A DNA stretch of 41,411 nt. Origin: Gemmatimonadota bacterium. GTDB lineage: Bacteria > Gemmatimonadota > Gemmatimonadetes > Gemmatimonadales > GWC2-71-9. Positions 8,518-16,596 of this stretch are shown here, in pieces (the first letter of the stretch is position 1; each line of letters begins with the position of its first letter). The stretch is from assembly GCA_003222085.1 (NCBI GenBank), contig QHUK01000022.1:1-41411 (forward strand), written 5' to 3'. A program made the translations under genes and the position numbers. Below the pieces are notes generated by a model. That model was not told the DNA's origin. It did no database searches and worked only from the letters and a program-made list of their open reading frames with translations.

Positions 8518-9654
8518 ATGCATACGTCACCGCAGTCAGAGAAGGGCATGGCGCTGATGATGTCCCTCGGGGCCATCGTGATCATCGGTGTGCTCATGGG
8601 GGGCGTCCTGTTCGTGGCGACGCAGGACTACCGCATCGGCGGCAACACGGTGCGCATGACGCGCGCTGCCGCGGCCGCCGACCTGGGATTGAACCGCGTG
8701 CCGGTCGCCTGGAATCTGGCGAACAATCAAATGCAAACCGGAGCGACGGTCACGATGGCCTTTACCGCGCCCAACGGCGCTACCGCCAATGTGATCGTCA
8801 CGCGACTCGGCGGGCCGTTCTTCTGGGCGGTCTCCGAGGGGTACGCGGGGTCCATGGGAAGCCAGGCCTCCGGGCGCCGCCGCTATGGCACGTTGTTCCG
8901 GCTCGACCTGCCGCAGATGAACGTCCTGGGCGCGATCACGACGCAAGGCAATACCAAGGTGAACGGGAACGTCAGCGTGAATGGAAACGACGCCGCCCCC
9001 GCCGGCTGGGCCACGTGCGGGCCCACGGGCCAGAACATGCCCGGCGCGGCGATATCGCCCACCACCACGGCCACGGTCAACGGCAGCGTCACCCTCAACG
9101 GGAACCCGCCGGTGCTCACGACCCCGGCTGCCGGCGACACGAACACGTACTTCAACTATGGGAGTACCAACTACCAGTCGCTCGCTGCGGGGGCGAACCT
9201 GACCTACCCGGGCGGCACGCTGCTCACCGGCGTCGGGCCCATCGCGGTCGGCACCCTGTGCCAGGCCAGCGCGAATCCGGCCAACTGGGGGGACCCGAAC
9301 CGCGCGACCCCGGCGGGGGCGTGCGAGAGCTACTTCCCGACCATTCACGTGCTGGGCGACTTGAAGGTCACCACGGGTCGCGGTCAGGGAGTCTTGCTGG
9401 TCGACGGTGACTTCACAGTGGCGGGCAACTTCGCGTTCACTGGAGTCGTCATTGCGCGCGGTGGGCTCAAGATGTCCGGGACCGGCAACAAGATCACCGG
9501 CGCCGTAATGGCGGCGAGCGTCCAAGTAGACGACGACGTGTCGCTCAGCGGGAACACCTCGCTGCAATACTCCTCCTGCGCCCTCACGGCCGCGCTGTCG
9601 TCGTCGGCCTACCCCAAGCAGGCCATGCAGCGCGCGTGGGTGGATATGTACTAA
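8518..9654 (+). CDS. PilX-like pilus assembly protein
   Basis: A 378-aa protein. The N-terminus, EKG before MALMMSLGAIVIIGVLMGGV, is the PilX type: a prepilin-like Gly and hydrophobic helix but no Glu at position 5, as usual for PilX/GspK. A DYRIGGN motif follows the helix. The C-terminal two-thirds is rich in Asn, Gly and Thr with recurring VNGN and LNGN motifs (for example NVSVNGND and SVTLNGNPP), suggesting stacked beta-turns or a solenoid. Four Cys residues are visible. The ATG at 8518 was chosen because it directly precedes this N-terminus. It ends the minor-pilin operon and is followed by a repeat and terminator. No PilY1-type adhesin is present in the window. Confidence 0.75.
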   Translation: MHTSPQSEKGMALMMSLGAIVIIGVLMGGVLFVATQDYRIGGNTVRMTRAAAAADLGLNRVPVAWNLANNQMQTGATVTMAFTAPNGATANVIVTRLGGPFFWAVSEGYAGSMGSQASGRRRYGTLFRLDLPQMNVLGAITTQGNTKVNGNVSVNGNDAAPAGWATCGPTGQNMPGAAISPTTTATVNGSVTLNGNPPVLTTPAAGDTNTYFNYGSTNYQSLAAGANLTYPGGTLLTGVGPIAVGTLCQASANPANWGDPNRATPAGACESYFPTIHVLGDLKVTTGRGQGVLLVDGDFTVAGNFAFTGVVIARGGLKMSGTGNKITGAVMAASVQVDDDVSLSGNTSLQYSSCALTAALSSSAYPKQAMQRAWVDMY

Positions 9655-9657
9655 CGA

Positions 9658-9764
9658 CTAGACGCACAGACGCGTAGACGCACAGACGCAACAGAAACAG
9701 GCTGGAGGGAGCGGGTTTCTCTGCTCCCTCTTTCCTGTTCTCCTCTGTGCGTCTGCGCGTCTAG
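9658..9764. repeat. 8-bp tandem repeat and long imperfect inverted repeat after the pilin operon
   Basis: CTAG at 9658 leads into four 8-bp units of consensus AGACGCAC (9660-9691). An inverted copy reading GTGCGTCTGCGCGTCTAG ends at 9764. The two arms can pair around the terminator hairpin at 9705-9730. The left arm starts 3 bp after the PilX-like stop codon, exactly as the related array starts 3 bp after the groEL stop. Confidence 0.85.
9705..9740 (+). terminator. Probable terminator of the pilin operon
   Basis: The stem GAGGGAGC (9705-9712) pairs with GCTCCCTC (9723-9730) around a 10-nt loop, followed by TTTCCTGTTC. The T-run is short, but the hairpin sits at the apex of the larger inverted repeat. 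Confidence 0.65.
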
Positions 9765-9796
9765 CTTATGCCTGGCCTGGTATCGTATCGTCCCAC

Positions 9797-11860
9797 ATGC
9801 CCGCACCCTCCGGTGAGCGTGCGACTCTGTCGCGCGACCTCGCGGACTTCCTGATCGAGCTGTCCATCGCCCTGCACAAGCACGCCATGTATCCCGAAGG
9901 GCACCCGTCGCTCGCGCCGGCGGCGGCGGCCGTGACCAGGCGTGCCGCCCAGCTGCTCGAAGATCGGGCGACTGTCTCCCTCGGCGTGGCCCGCAACCAG
10001 CTCGTGATCGAGGGTGTGGCTACCGACCCCAAGCATCCGGTGCTGCGCGAGCTTGCCGGCCGGCTGCATCGTCACCACCTGGGCGCCATCACGTTCCGGC
10101 GCGGCGTGGAGGAAGGCGAAGTGGCGGATGCGCTCCGGACGCTCGCCATCGAAGCGGAACGGACCGGCCAGCCGCTGGGGCTCGGCGACCGAGCCCGTCT
10201 GACGGCGTGGCCGCACGTGCAGCTCCATGCGCTCACGTACGAGCGCCTCGAGCTCACCGACGAGGCCGGCCCCGCCCCGGAGGAAGGGGATGCGCGAGCC
10301 GCCCAGTTGTGGGTGGGCCTGGCTCGGGCGGCGCTGGCGACGGCACCGGAAGACACCCGGCCCACGCCCACGGAGCCGGCGGTTATCGCGCAGGCCATCG
10401 ACGAGCACTCGAAGGCCGGGACCACCGCCTACGATCAGGTGATCGTCGGCTACCTGTTGCAGATCGCCGCCGAGCTCAAGACCGCCGGCAGCACGGAGGC
10501 CGCGGCGCTGCGGCGACGGACGTCGCGCCTCATTCGGACGCTCAAGCCCGAGACGCTGCAGCGGCTGGTGGAGATGGGGGGCGACTTCGCGCAGCGGCGT
10601 CAGTTCGTCTCCGATGCGGCCGACGGCATGGCGGTGGATGCGGTACTCGACATCCTCAAGGCCGCCGCGGAGACGTCGCACGCGACCATCTCCCACTCGC
10701 TCGTGCGCCTGCTCTCCAAGCTCGCGGTGCACGCGGAGGCGGGCGCCGCGCCCGTGCGATTGCAGGCGGACGCAGCATTGCGCGAGCAGGTCCAGCAGCT
10801 GCTGGCGGGGTGGACGCTCCCCGATCCGAATCCCGGAGCGTATGGCGAGGCGCTGCAACGCATGGCGCGGGCCGCGCCGGCCGGGACGCCGCGCACCGAT
10901 CACCATGCGACCGAGCCCGATCGTCTCGTGGCGATGGCCCTGGAGATCGGAACCATGGGGCCGCGTCTGCCTGCCGCGATCGGCCGAGTGGTGGCCGAGG
11001 GTCGGCTGGCGCAGCTGCTCGACGCGCTGGAGGGCGGAGCGGCCGACACCGCCGCCGCGGCGACGGTCCGGGCGCAGATCGCCACGGCGGCTGCCGTGCA
11101 GCGGATCGTCACCCGCGAGCCGATCGACTTCAAGCTGCTCGAGCGGCTCGTGCCGCTCGTGGGCACGGTGGCGGCCCCGCCGCTGCTCGATGCCCTCGCG
11201 ACCGCGGAGTCACGCGGGTCGCGGCGCGGGTTACTCGCGCAACTGGCGAAGATGGGCGCCGAGATCGCGCCCGTCGTGGTGGCCCGCCTCGACGACAGCC
11301 GCTGGTACGTGACGCGCAACCTGCTCGCGCTCCTGGAAGAGCTGGGGCCCCCGCCGCCGGGGTTCTCGGCCGCCCCCTACATGCGCCACACCGATGCGCG
11401 CGTGCGCTGGCAGGCGGTCAAGCTGCAGCTGAAGCGGCCCGACCAGCGCGACGAAGCGCTCGTCGCCGGTCTGCGGGATCAGGACCCGCGCACGCTGCGG
11501 CTCGCGCTGAGCATCGCCGTCGCGCTGCAAGGCTGTCCGGACGCCGCCGTGCCGTTGTTGGTGAATCGCGCGACGGATCGCGCACTGCCCGGGGACTTGC
11601 GCGCACTCGCCGTGCGTTCTCTGGGGTATACCCGAGCGCCCGCCGCGCTCGAGACGCTGCTGCAGCTCACGGCGGGCGGCCGCACGCTGTTCGGCCGGGA
11701 GAAGCTGCCTGCCAAGTCTCCCGAGCTGCTCGTCGCGCTGGGGGCGCTCGCGGCCGGGTGGCGCCGGGATCCACGGGCGCTCGCCCGCCTGGCCATCGCG
11801 GCTGCGTCGCCCGACGGCGAGATCCGCGACGCCGCCGACCCGCCGGCGAGCCGGTCGTGA
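9797..11860 (+). CDS. HEAT-repeat protein with YPEGHP N-terminal domain
   Basis: A 687-aa, Ala/Leu-rich helical protein without signal peptide or membrane segments, so probably cytoplasmic. Residues about 10-125 form a distinct domain containing ALHKHAMYPEGHPSL and then a strand-rich part (TVSLGVARNQLVIEG). A similar block begins the next gene. From about residue 440 the sequence shows HEAT-like helical repeats (for example VVARLDDSRWYVTRNLLALL and DARVRWQAVKLQL), a scaffold for protein contacts. The middle section is helical and unassigned. ATG at 9797 is the first start after the upstream repeat. Its stop overlaps the HD-GYP gene as GTGA, so the two are translationally coupled and probably function together. 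The substrate or partner is unknown. Confidence 0.75.
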   Translation: MPAPSGERATLSRDLADFLIELSIALHKHAMYPEGHPSLAPAAAAVTRRAAQLLEDRATVSLGVARNQLVIEGVATDPKHPVLRELAGRLHRHHLGAITFRRGVEEGEVADALRTLAIEAERTGQPLGLGDRARLTAWPHVQLHALTYERLELTDEAGPAPEEGDARAAQLWVGLARAALATAPEDTRPTPTEPAVIAQAIDEHSKAGTTAYDQVIVGYLLQIAAELKTAGSTEAAALRRRTSRLIRTLKPETLQRLVEMGGDFAQRRQFVSDAADGMAVDAVLDILKAAAETSHATISHSLVRLLSKLAVHAEAGAAPVRLQADAALREQVQQLLAGWTLPDPNPGAYGEALQRMARAAPAGTPRTDHHATEPDRLVAMALEIGTMGPRLPAAIGRVVAEGRLAQLLDALEGGAADTAAAATVRAQIATAAAVQRIVTREPIDFKLLERLVPLVGTVAAPPLLDALATAESRGSRRGLLAQLAKMGAEIAPVVVARLDDSRWYVTRNLLALLEELGPPPPGFSAAPYMRHTDARVRWQAVKLQLKRPDQRDEALVAGLRDQDPRTLRLALSIAVALQGCPDAAVPLLVNRATDRALPGDLRALAVRSLGYTRAPAALETLLQLTAGGRTLFGREKLPAKSPELLVALGALAAGWRRDPRALARLAIAAASPDGEIRDAADPPASRS

Positions 11861-13059
11861 GCGGGCCCGCCGGCTTCCTCAACGCGTTCGCACATGCACT
11901 CGCCGCGATGACCCTCTATCGGCCCGGCCATCCCGCGCGCGAGCGGGCGATCGACGACGCGTATCGGGAGCTGAACGACCTGCAGGCGACGGAGGCGCAG
12001 CCGCTGTTCACGTTCCTGGGAGATGAGATCGTGTTCGGGCGGCTGCCGCTGCGCGAGCTCAAGGCGTGGGACTGGGGGCAGCGGTTGGCCCTCGCGGGGA
12101 TTCAGCGCTTGGAGTTTTCGGACGCCGTGAGCCGGGAGGAGTTCGAGCAGTTCCTCGACGAGGTGCTCGCCCGCCTCACGCTCTCCGCCATCGACACCAC
12201 GGAAGCGCGCCAGATGCGCCGCTCCAGCATCCGGTTCGGCGCGGTGGGGGTACGTGGGGGGGATGATCAGGTCGCCGCCGCGATCCCGACCGCCACGATC
12301 AACTACTCCCTGAGCGAAGAAGCCGACGCGGTGCGCTGGGTCCAGGAGGAAGTCCAGGCGCGGGGGATGCTGCCGCTGACGGAGGCGGAGGCCGTCGTAC
12401 GCTCCCTGGCGATCGCGATGCACGGCGGACGGCAAATCGTGATTCCGTTGTTGCAGCTCAAGGAGTTCGATCAGTACACGACGACCCATTCGATGAACGT
12501 CGCGGTGCTGGCCATGGCCCTCGCGGAATCGCTCGGGCTCGCGGCGCGGGACGTGCGGGCGTTCGGCGTGGCCGGGCTGCTGCATGATATCGGCAAAGTG
12601 AAAATTCCCCTCGAGGTCCTGACCAAGCCCGGGCGCTTCTCGGAGACGGAGCGGGCCCTCATGAACCGGCATCCCGCCGAGGGGGCGCGCATCATCCTGC
12701 GCGCCGAGGAAGACCTGGACCTCGCGGCGGTGGTCGCCTACGAGCACCACATCATGCTGAACGGCGACGGCTATCCCACGTTCCAGTTCCGGCGCGACTG
12801 CCACGAGGGGAGCAAGCTCGTGCACGTGTGCGACGTGTACGACGCCCTCCGCACGCACCGGCCCTACCGCGAAGCGTGGCCGCAGTCGAAGACCTTGTCG
12901 TACATCGAGGATCGGGCCGGCACCGAGTTCGATCCCGAGTTGGCGGGTGCGTTCGTGCGGATGATGCGTCAGTGGGAGCCGCAGGTGGCCGTCATGACCG
13001 ACGAGCGGACCCCCGTTCCCGCGACGGGTGAAGCGGGGGCCGGGCCCGCCGCGACCTGA
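11857..13059 (+). CDS. HD-GYP domain phosphodiesterase-like protein
   Basis: A 400-aa cytoplasmic protein. Residues about 1-110 resemble the N-terminal domain of the preceding HEAT protein (ALAAMTLYRPGHPARERAI against ALHKHAMYPEGHP, then a strand-rich part). The C-terminal half is an HD-GYP domain: TTHSMNVAVLAMALAE, LLHDIGKVKIP (HD), MNRHPAEGARII, EHHIMLNGDGYP (the GYP motif) and CDVYDALRTHRPYR. HD-GYP domains hydrolyse cyclic di-GMP or related dinucleotides using a di- or tri-metal centre. The second-shell residues needed for metal binding appear present, so it may be active, but activity cannot be read from sequence. The GTG start overlaps the upstream stop by 4 bp. Confidence 0.85.
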   Translation: MSGPAGFLNAFAHALAAMTLYRPGHPARERAIDDAYRELNDLQATEAQPLFTFLGDEIVFGRLPLRELKAWDWGQRLALAGIQRLEFSDAVSREEFEQFLDEVLARLTLSAIDTTEARQMRRSSIRFGAVGVRGGDDQVAAAIPTATINYSLSEEADAVRWVQEEVQARGMLPLTEAEAVVRSLAIAMHGGRQIVIPLLQLKEFDQYTTTHSMNVAVLAMALAESLGLAARDVRAFGVAGLLHDIGKVKIPLEVLTKPGRFSETERALMNRHPAEGARIILRAEEDLDLAAVVAYEHHIMLNGDGYPTFQFRRDCHEGSKLVHVCDVYDALRTHRPYREAWPQSKTLSYIEDRAGTEFDPELAGAFVRMMRQWEPQVAVMTDERTPVPATGEAGAGPAAT

Positions 13060-13113
13060 TCCATCCCCCGGCGGGGTGGGTATCTTTGTACGCCACCTCT
13101 GGCACGGTCGCTC

Positions 13114-13518
13114 GTGACGGTTGGATACTCCAGTCTGCTCGTGCTCCTGCTCGGGATCGCTCCCGGGCTCTCTGCCCAGTCGGCACATTCTGGCGCGGGT
13201 CCCCGCGCCAGGCTCGAAGGAAAATGGCAGGCCAAGACCGACGAGGAGATCCGCAACATCATGGTGCGAAGCGACAGCTCAGCGCAGTTCGGCGATCAGG
13301 TGGCACGCTGGCGCGTGGTGGGCGACAGCTTGTGGCTGACGCTGGGGGATGGGGTGTGGCAGGTCTACGGCATGAAGCTCGGCGACGAGAAGCTCACCCT
13401 CTCGGGGGGCGACCTCGAGAAGCCGGTGACGCTGCGCCGCGTGGGGCCGGCGACCGCCCGCGCCGACTCCGTGGCGATCCCCGCTCCGCCTCCCCCTACC
13501 GAGCGCGCCTGGGACTAG
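13114..13518 (+). CDS. Small secreted protein of unknown function
   Basis: 134 aa with a clear signal peptide (SSLLVLLLGIAPGLSAQS, cleavage after about residue 22). The mature part is about 110 aa with alternating beta-strand-like stretches (VARWRVVGDSLWLTLGDGVWQVYGMKL split by turns), suggesting a small beta-barrel or lipocalin-like fold, and ends in a Pro-rich tail. No family recognised. Its GTG start lies 27 bp after TATCTT (13081-13086), a possible -10 box without a good -35. It converges with the Ser/Thr kinase gene on the other strand, the two stop codons sharing the palindrome CTAG. Confidence 0.65.
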   Translation: MTVGYSSLLVLLLGIAPGLSAQSAHSGAGPRARLEGKWQAKTDEEIRNIMVRSDSSAQFGDQVARWRVVGDSLWLTLGDGVWQVYGMKLGDEKLTLSGGDLEKPVTLRRVGPATARADSVAIPAPPPPTERAWD

Positions 13519-15368
13519 GGCCCTTCGCGGATGTTGGTGACGCGCCAGCCGTTCGCGGTCCGGGTGAAGCGGATCGCCTGGCGGAGGCGCGTCTCCCGCT
13601 GGGCGCCGCCGCCGGCCGGCACATACAGGTAAACGGTCCGCACGGCGGCGTACGCCGTGTCGGCGCGCGTGCTCAGCTGCTCGATCGTGTACCGCGCGGT
13701 GAGCCGCGTATAGAGCTGGAAGAAACCCTGCCACGCCGCCACATCTTTCGGCGCCATGCCGGGCATCAGCACCTGCAGGTTCCCGACGCGCTCGCTCGAC
13801 ACCGCGCGCTCGAGGTCCTGCAGCAACACCGCGATCGCCGCGCGCGTCTCGGGTGGCTGGGGGGAGGGGGGAGCCACGCCGGCGGCTACGCCCACCTGCT
13901 CGGCGTCGAGCGCCGCCAGCCGGGAGACGACGTAATCCATCGCCTTGTAGAGCGAGTCCGCCCGCGCGAGCGAGGTCGCGGCGCGCCCCGCTTCGGGTCG
14001 TGTCGCCAGCGCGTGCACGACGGGCGTGGCGCGGGCGATGCCCTGCTCGGCCTCCCGCTGCAGCGTTTCGGCTTCGGCCTGTGCCTTGGCGTACTGGGGG
14101 ATCGCGCCGAGATAGCCGCTCGCAGCCCGCGCGAGGTCGCCGGTGCGCAAGGCGCGCTCGGCGTTCTGGACCACGGCCTCCGCGAGGATCAGGGAAGGCA
14201 CGTTGTTCTTCATCGCCCCGGCATGCCGCGCCCGCTCGCGGGCCGCGAGCGCCGAGTCGCGTTGCGCGACCAGCGCGGCGTTGAGGCGCGCCGGCACCGG
14301 GTAGCTCAGCAGCTGGTCCAGCGTGGCGCCCGTGAGCTCGGCGTCCGGGAACGGTGCGGCGACGGGGGAGGGGGAGCGTGACACGTACAGGAGCACCAGC
14401 GCTGTGACCATCAAGGCCGTCAGTGCCGCCGCCCGCCACTTGATCGGCGCGTGCGTCACGAGGCGGAGGACTGCCGAGGGGATCGGCGTCCACCGCAGGC
14501 TCAGCCGCTCGGTGATATCGCTGGCCCCGGAGAGCGCGGCGCGGATGCTGAACAGCGCGGACTGCATCTGGCGCGCCGTCTCGTACCGCTCCTCCGGCAC
14601 TTTGTTGAGGGCCTTCCCGACGACGCGCTCGAGCGCCGCGGGGATCGACGGCGCCATGGTGCGCAGGGGCTTCGGGTCGGTGGTCAGCACCTGGTACAGC
14701 ACGCCGTGGACCGTTTCCCCTTCGAACGGCTTGCGGTAGGCGAGCAGCTCGTAGAGCACGCAGCCGACGGCGAAGATGTCGGTGGCGGGGCTGATCGCGC
14801 CGTTGGTGATCTGCTCCGGCGCCATGTAGGTCGGCGTGCCGACGATCGCACCCGAGCCCGTCACGTCGGCCGATTGGAGCCGCGCGATCCCGAAGTCCAT
14901 GATCTTCACCGAGCCGTCGGAGGCGATCCGGACGTTGGAAGGCTTGACGTCGCGGTGGATGACGCCGCGCTCGTGCGCGTAGGAGAGCCCCTGCAGAACC
15001 TCGATCACCATGTCGAGCTTGCGCTCGAGGGCGAGCGGCTCGCTCAGCGCGATCAGCGAGCTCAGGTCCCGCCCATCGACGAGCTCCATGGCGATGAACA
15101 GCTGGTCGTCCGACTCGCCCAGATCGTAGATGGTGACGATGTTCGGATGCTGCAGCGCGCCGGCGGCGCGCGCCTCGCGCATGAAGCGATCGCGCGCGTC
15201 GGCCGAGCGCCCCGCGCGCGGCAGCAGCTTGAGCGCCACGAAGCGTCGAATGACGGAGTCGTACGCCTTCCAGACGGTGCCCATCGCCCCTTCGCCGATG
15301 AGCTCGTGCAGCTCGAACTTACCGACCCGTCGGTATTGCCCCGTTTGCGGCATAGCGCGTGTGTCCAT
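13515..15368 (-). CDS. Transmembrane Ser/Thr protein kinase with extracytoplasmic NTF2-like domain
   Basis: A 617-aa Hanks-type kinase. The N-terminal kinase domain (about 16-280) has all catalytic features: glycine loop GEGAMGTV (25-32), Lys47 in VALKLL, catalytic HRDVKPSN (138-145), DFG (158-160) and MAPEQ. One membrane helix (about 312-330) separates it from an extracytoplasmic part of about 285 aa. That part is helical at first (rich in Ala, Arg and Glu, likely coiled coil) and then ends in a domain of about 90 aa with a WRVTNI-type strand that resembles SnoaL/NTF2-like folds. The kinase probably senses an envelope signal through this region. ATG at 15368 or 15353 could be the start. It is the last gene of a minus-strand operon with sugar-nucleotide enzymes. 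Confidence 0.9.
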   Translation of the reverse strand: MDTRAMPQTGQYRRVGKFELHELIGEGAMGTVWKAYDSVIRRFVALKLLPRAGRSADARDRFMREARAAGALQHPNIVTIYDLGESDDQLFIAMELVDGRDLSSLIALSEPLALERKLDMVIEVLQGLSYAHERGVIHRDVKPSNVRIASDGSVKIMDFGIARLQSADVTGSGAIVGTPTYMAPEQITNGAISPATDIFAVGCVLYELLAYRKPFEGETVHGVLYQVLTTDPKPLRTMAPSIPAALERVVGKALNKVPEERYETARQMQSALFSIRAALSGASDITERLSLRWTPIPSAVLRLVTHAPIKWRAAALTALMVTALVLLYVSRSPSPVAAPFPDAELTGATLDQLLSYPVPARLNAALVAQRDSALAARERARHAGAMKNNVPSLILAEAVVQNAERALRTGDLARAASGYLGAIPQYAKAQAEAETLQREAEQGIARATPVVHALATRPEAGRAATSLARADSLYKAMDYVVSRLAALDAEQVGVAAGVAPPSPQPPETRAAIAVLLQDLERAVSSERVGNLQVLMPGMAPKDVAAWQGFFQLYTRLTARYTIEQLSTRADTAYAAVRTVYLYVPAGGGAQRETRLRQAIRFTRTANGWRVTNIREGP

Positions 15369-15426
15369 CGGAAACTGAACAATGTGGGCGTTCCCTGGCC
15401 CTGGAGCAACGGTCCGAGCACGAAAC

Positions 15427-16596
15427 TCATTGCGTGGACCAGTCGTAAATCCGCTCCAGCATGCTCCGGGTGGCGTCGTCGACGACGACGTCGCGCCGCG
15501 GGAGGACCCGCCCGGCGATCTTCAGGAATCCCTCTCGGCTCATGCGGCTGCCGCTCGCGCCCCCCCAGGCGAACGGGGGGACGTACTTGGGCGGCCGCAC
15601 GCCGTCGAAGACGTTCGCGCCCGTGCCGATCACGGTTCCCGTGCCGAGCAGCGTGCCGATCGCCGTCTTGGCATGGTCCCCGATCAGGCTGCCGAGAAAC
15701 TGCAGACCGGTCTCGAGTCCCGTCCCGGCGATCTCGAGGCGGACGCGACCGTAGGTGTTCTTCAAGTTCGACGTGATCGTCCCAGCGCCCAGGTTCGCCC
15801 AGCGGCCGATCACGCAATGGCCGACGAAGCCGTCGTGCGCCTTGTTCGCGTATCCCAGGAAGACACAGTTCGACAGCTCACCGCGCGCGTTGGTTCGCGG
15901 GCCGATCGCCGAGGCGCGCACCGGACCGCCCAGCACGTGGGCGTTCGCGCCGATCCACAGGGGTCCCTCGAGCCGGGCCCCGGCGCGGACCTCGGCGCCG
16001 CTCTCGAGCACCACCGGACCGTTCCGTACATCGAAGACGACGCCAGGTTCCACGGCGGCATCGCGCAGGGCGATCGCCGCGGGATCGCCGAGCACGGCGC
16101 TCCCCATGGGGATGGGGTCACTGTCGCCGAGCAAGGCGCGCAGGTCGTCCGGGAGCAGTTGCTCGAGGGCGCGCACCAGGTCGTAGACGCCGTGGAGCAC
16201 GACGCCCGACACCTCGATCGCCGCGGCGTGCGGCTGAGGGCCCTCCCACGTGGCCCCCGGCCCGACGCCCCATCCCACCGTGACGCCACCGCTGGTGAGA
16301 CGGAAGGCACCGTCGGGGAGCGAGGGCGCGAGCCCGCGCGGCGCGAACGTGGATGAGCCGATCACGGCCGGCCCGGTGACCGGGCGCCGCGCGGCCACCA
16401 GGGGGACGCCGGCCTCGACGAACGCGGCGAGGTGGGGCAGGGCGAAGATCGCGGCGGTCTCCGCGCCGACGAACGTTTCCCAGCGCTCGCGGATGAGGTG
16501 CGCGCCGGCCCGCAGCTCGCACAACGGACGCGCGCCGGCAAACGGCGCCCACGCCGGGGCGGGGTCGGGATCGAGCAGGTAGAGGGCGTGGGTCAC
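15427..16596 (-). CDS. Alternative GlmU-type sugar-nucleotidyltransferase/acetyltransferase
   Basis: 389 aa. The N-terminal half is a divergent nucleotidyltransferase-like region (YLLDPDPAPAWAPF, then RPLCELRAGAHLIRERWE). The C-terminal half is a left-handed beta-helix with hexapeptide repeats (VGHCVIGRWANLGAGTITSNLKNTYG, to be read in pieces), as in the GlmU acetyltransferase domain. This matches the bacterial alternative GlmU family, proposed to make UDP-N-acetylglucosamine from glucosamine-1-phosphate. The GTG start at 16596 makes a GTGA overlap with manC; an open frame upstream merely reads into manC. Together with MurA elsewhere in the window, this would feed peptidoglycan and surface glycan synthesis. 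The substrate is assigned by family, not proven. Confidence 0.8.
   Translation of the reverse strand: MTHALYLLDPDPAPAWAPFAGARPLCELRAGAHLIRERWETFVGAETAAIFALPHLAAFVEAGVPLVAARRPVTGPAVIGSSTFAPRGLAPSLPDGAFRLTSGGVTVGWGVGPGATWEGPQPHAAAIEVSGVVLHGVYDLVRALEQLLPDDLRALLGDSDPIPMGSAVLGDPAAIALRDAAVEPGVVFDVRNGPVVLESGAEVRAGARLEGPLWIGANAHVLGGPVRASAIGPRTNARGELSNCVFLGYANKAHDGFVGHCVIGRWANLGAGTITSNLKNTYGRVRLEIAGTGLETGLQFLGSLIGDHAKTAIGTLLGTGTVIGTGANVFDGVRPPKYVPPFAWGGASGSRMSREGFLKIAGRVLPRRDVVVDDATRSMLERIYDWSTQ

Noticed and set aside
11479..13188. Minus-strand open frame opposite the HEAT and HD-GYP genes
   Set aside because: The plus strand carries clear HD-GYP motifs; the antisense product is Arg/Gly/Pro-rich without domain.
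13086..14381. Plus-strand open frame across the small secreted protein and the kinase tail
   Set aside because: It is in a different frame from the secreted protein with the signal peptide, and antisense to the kinase.
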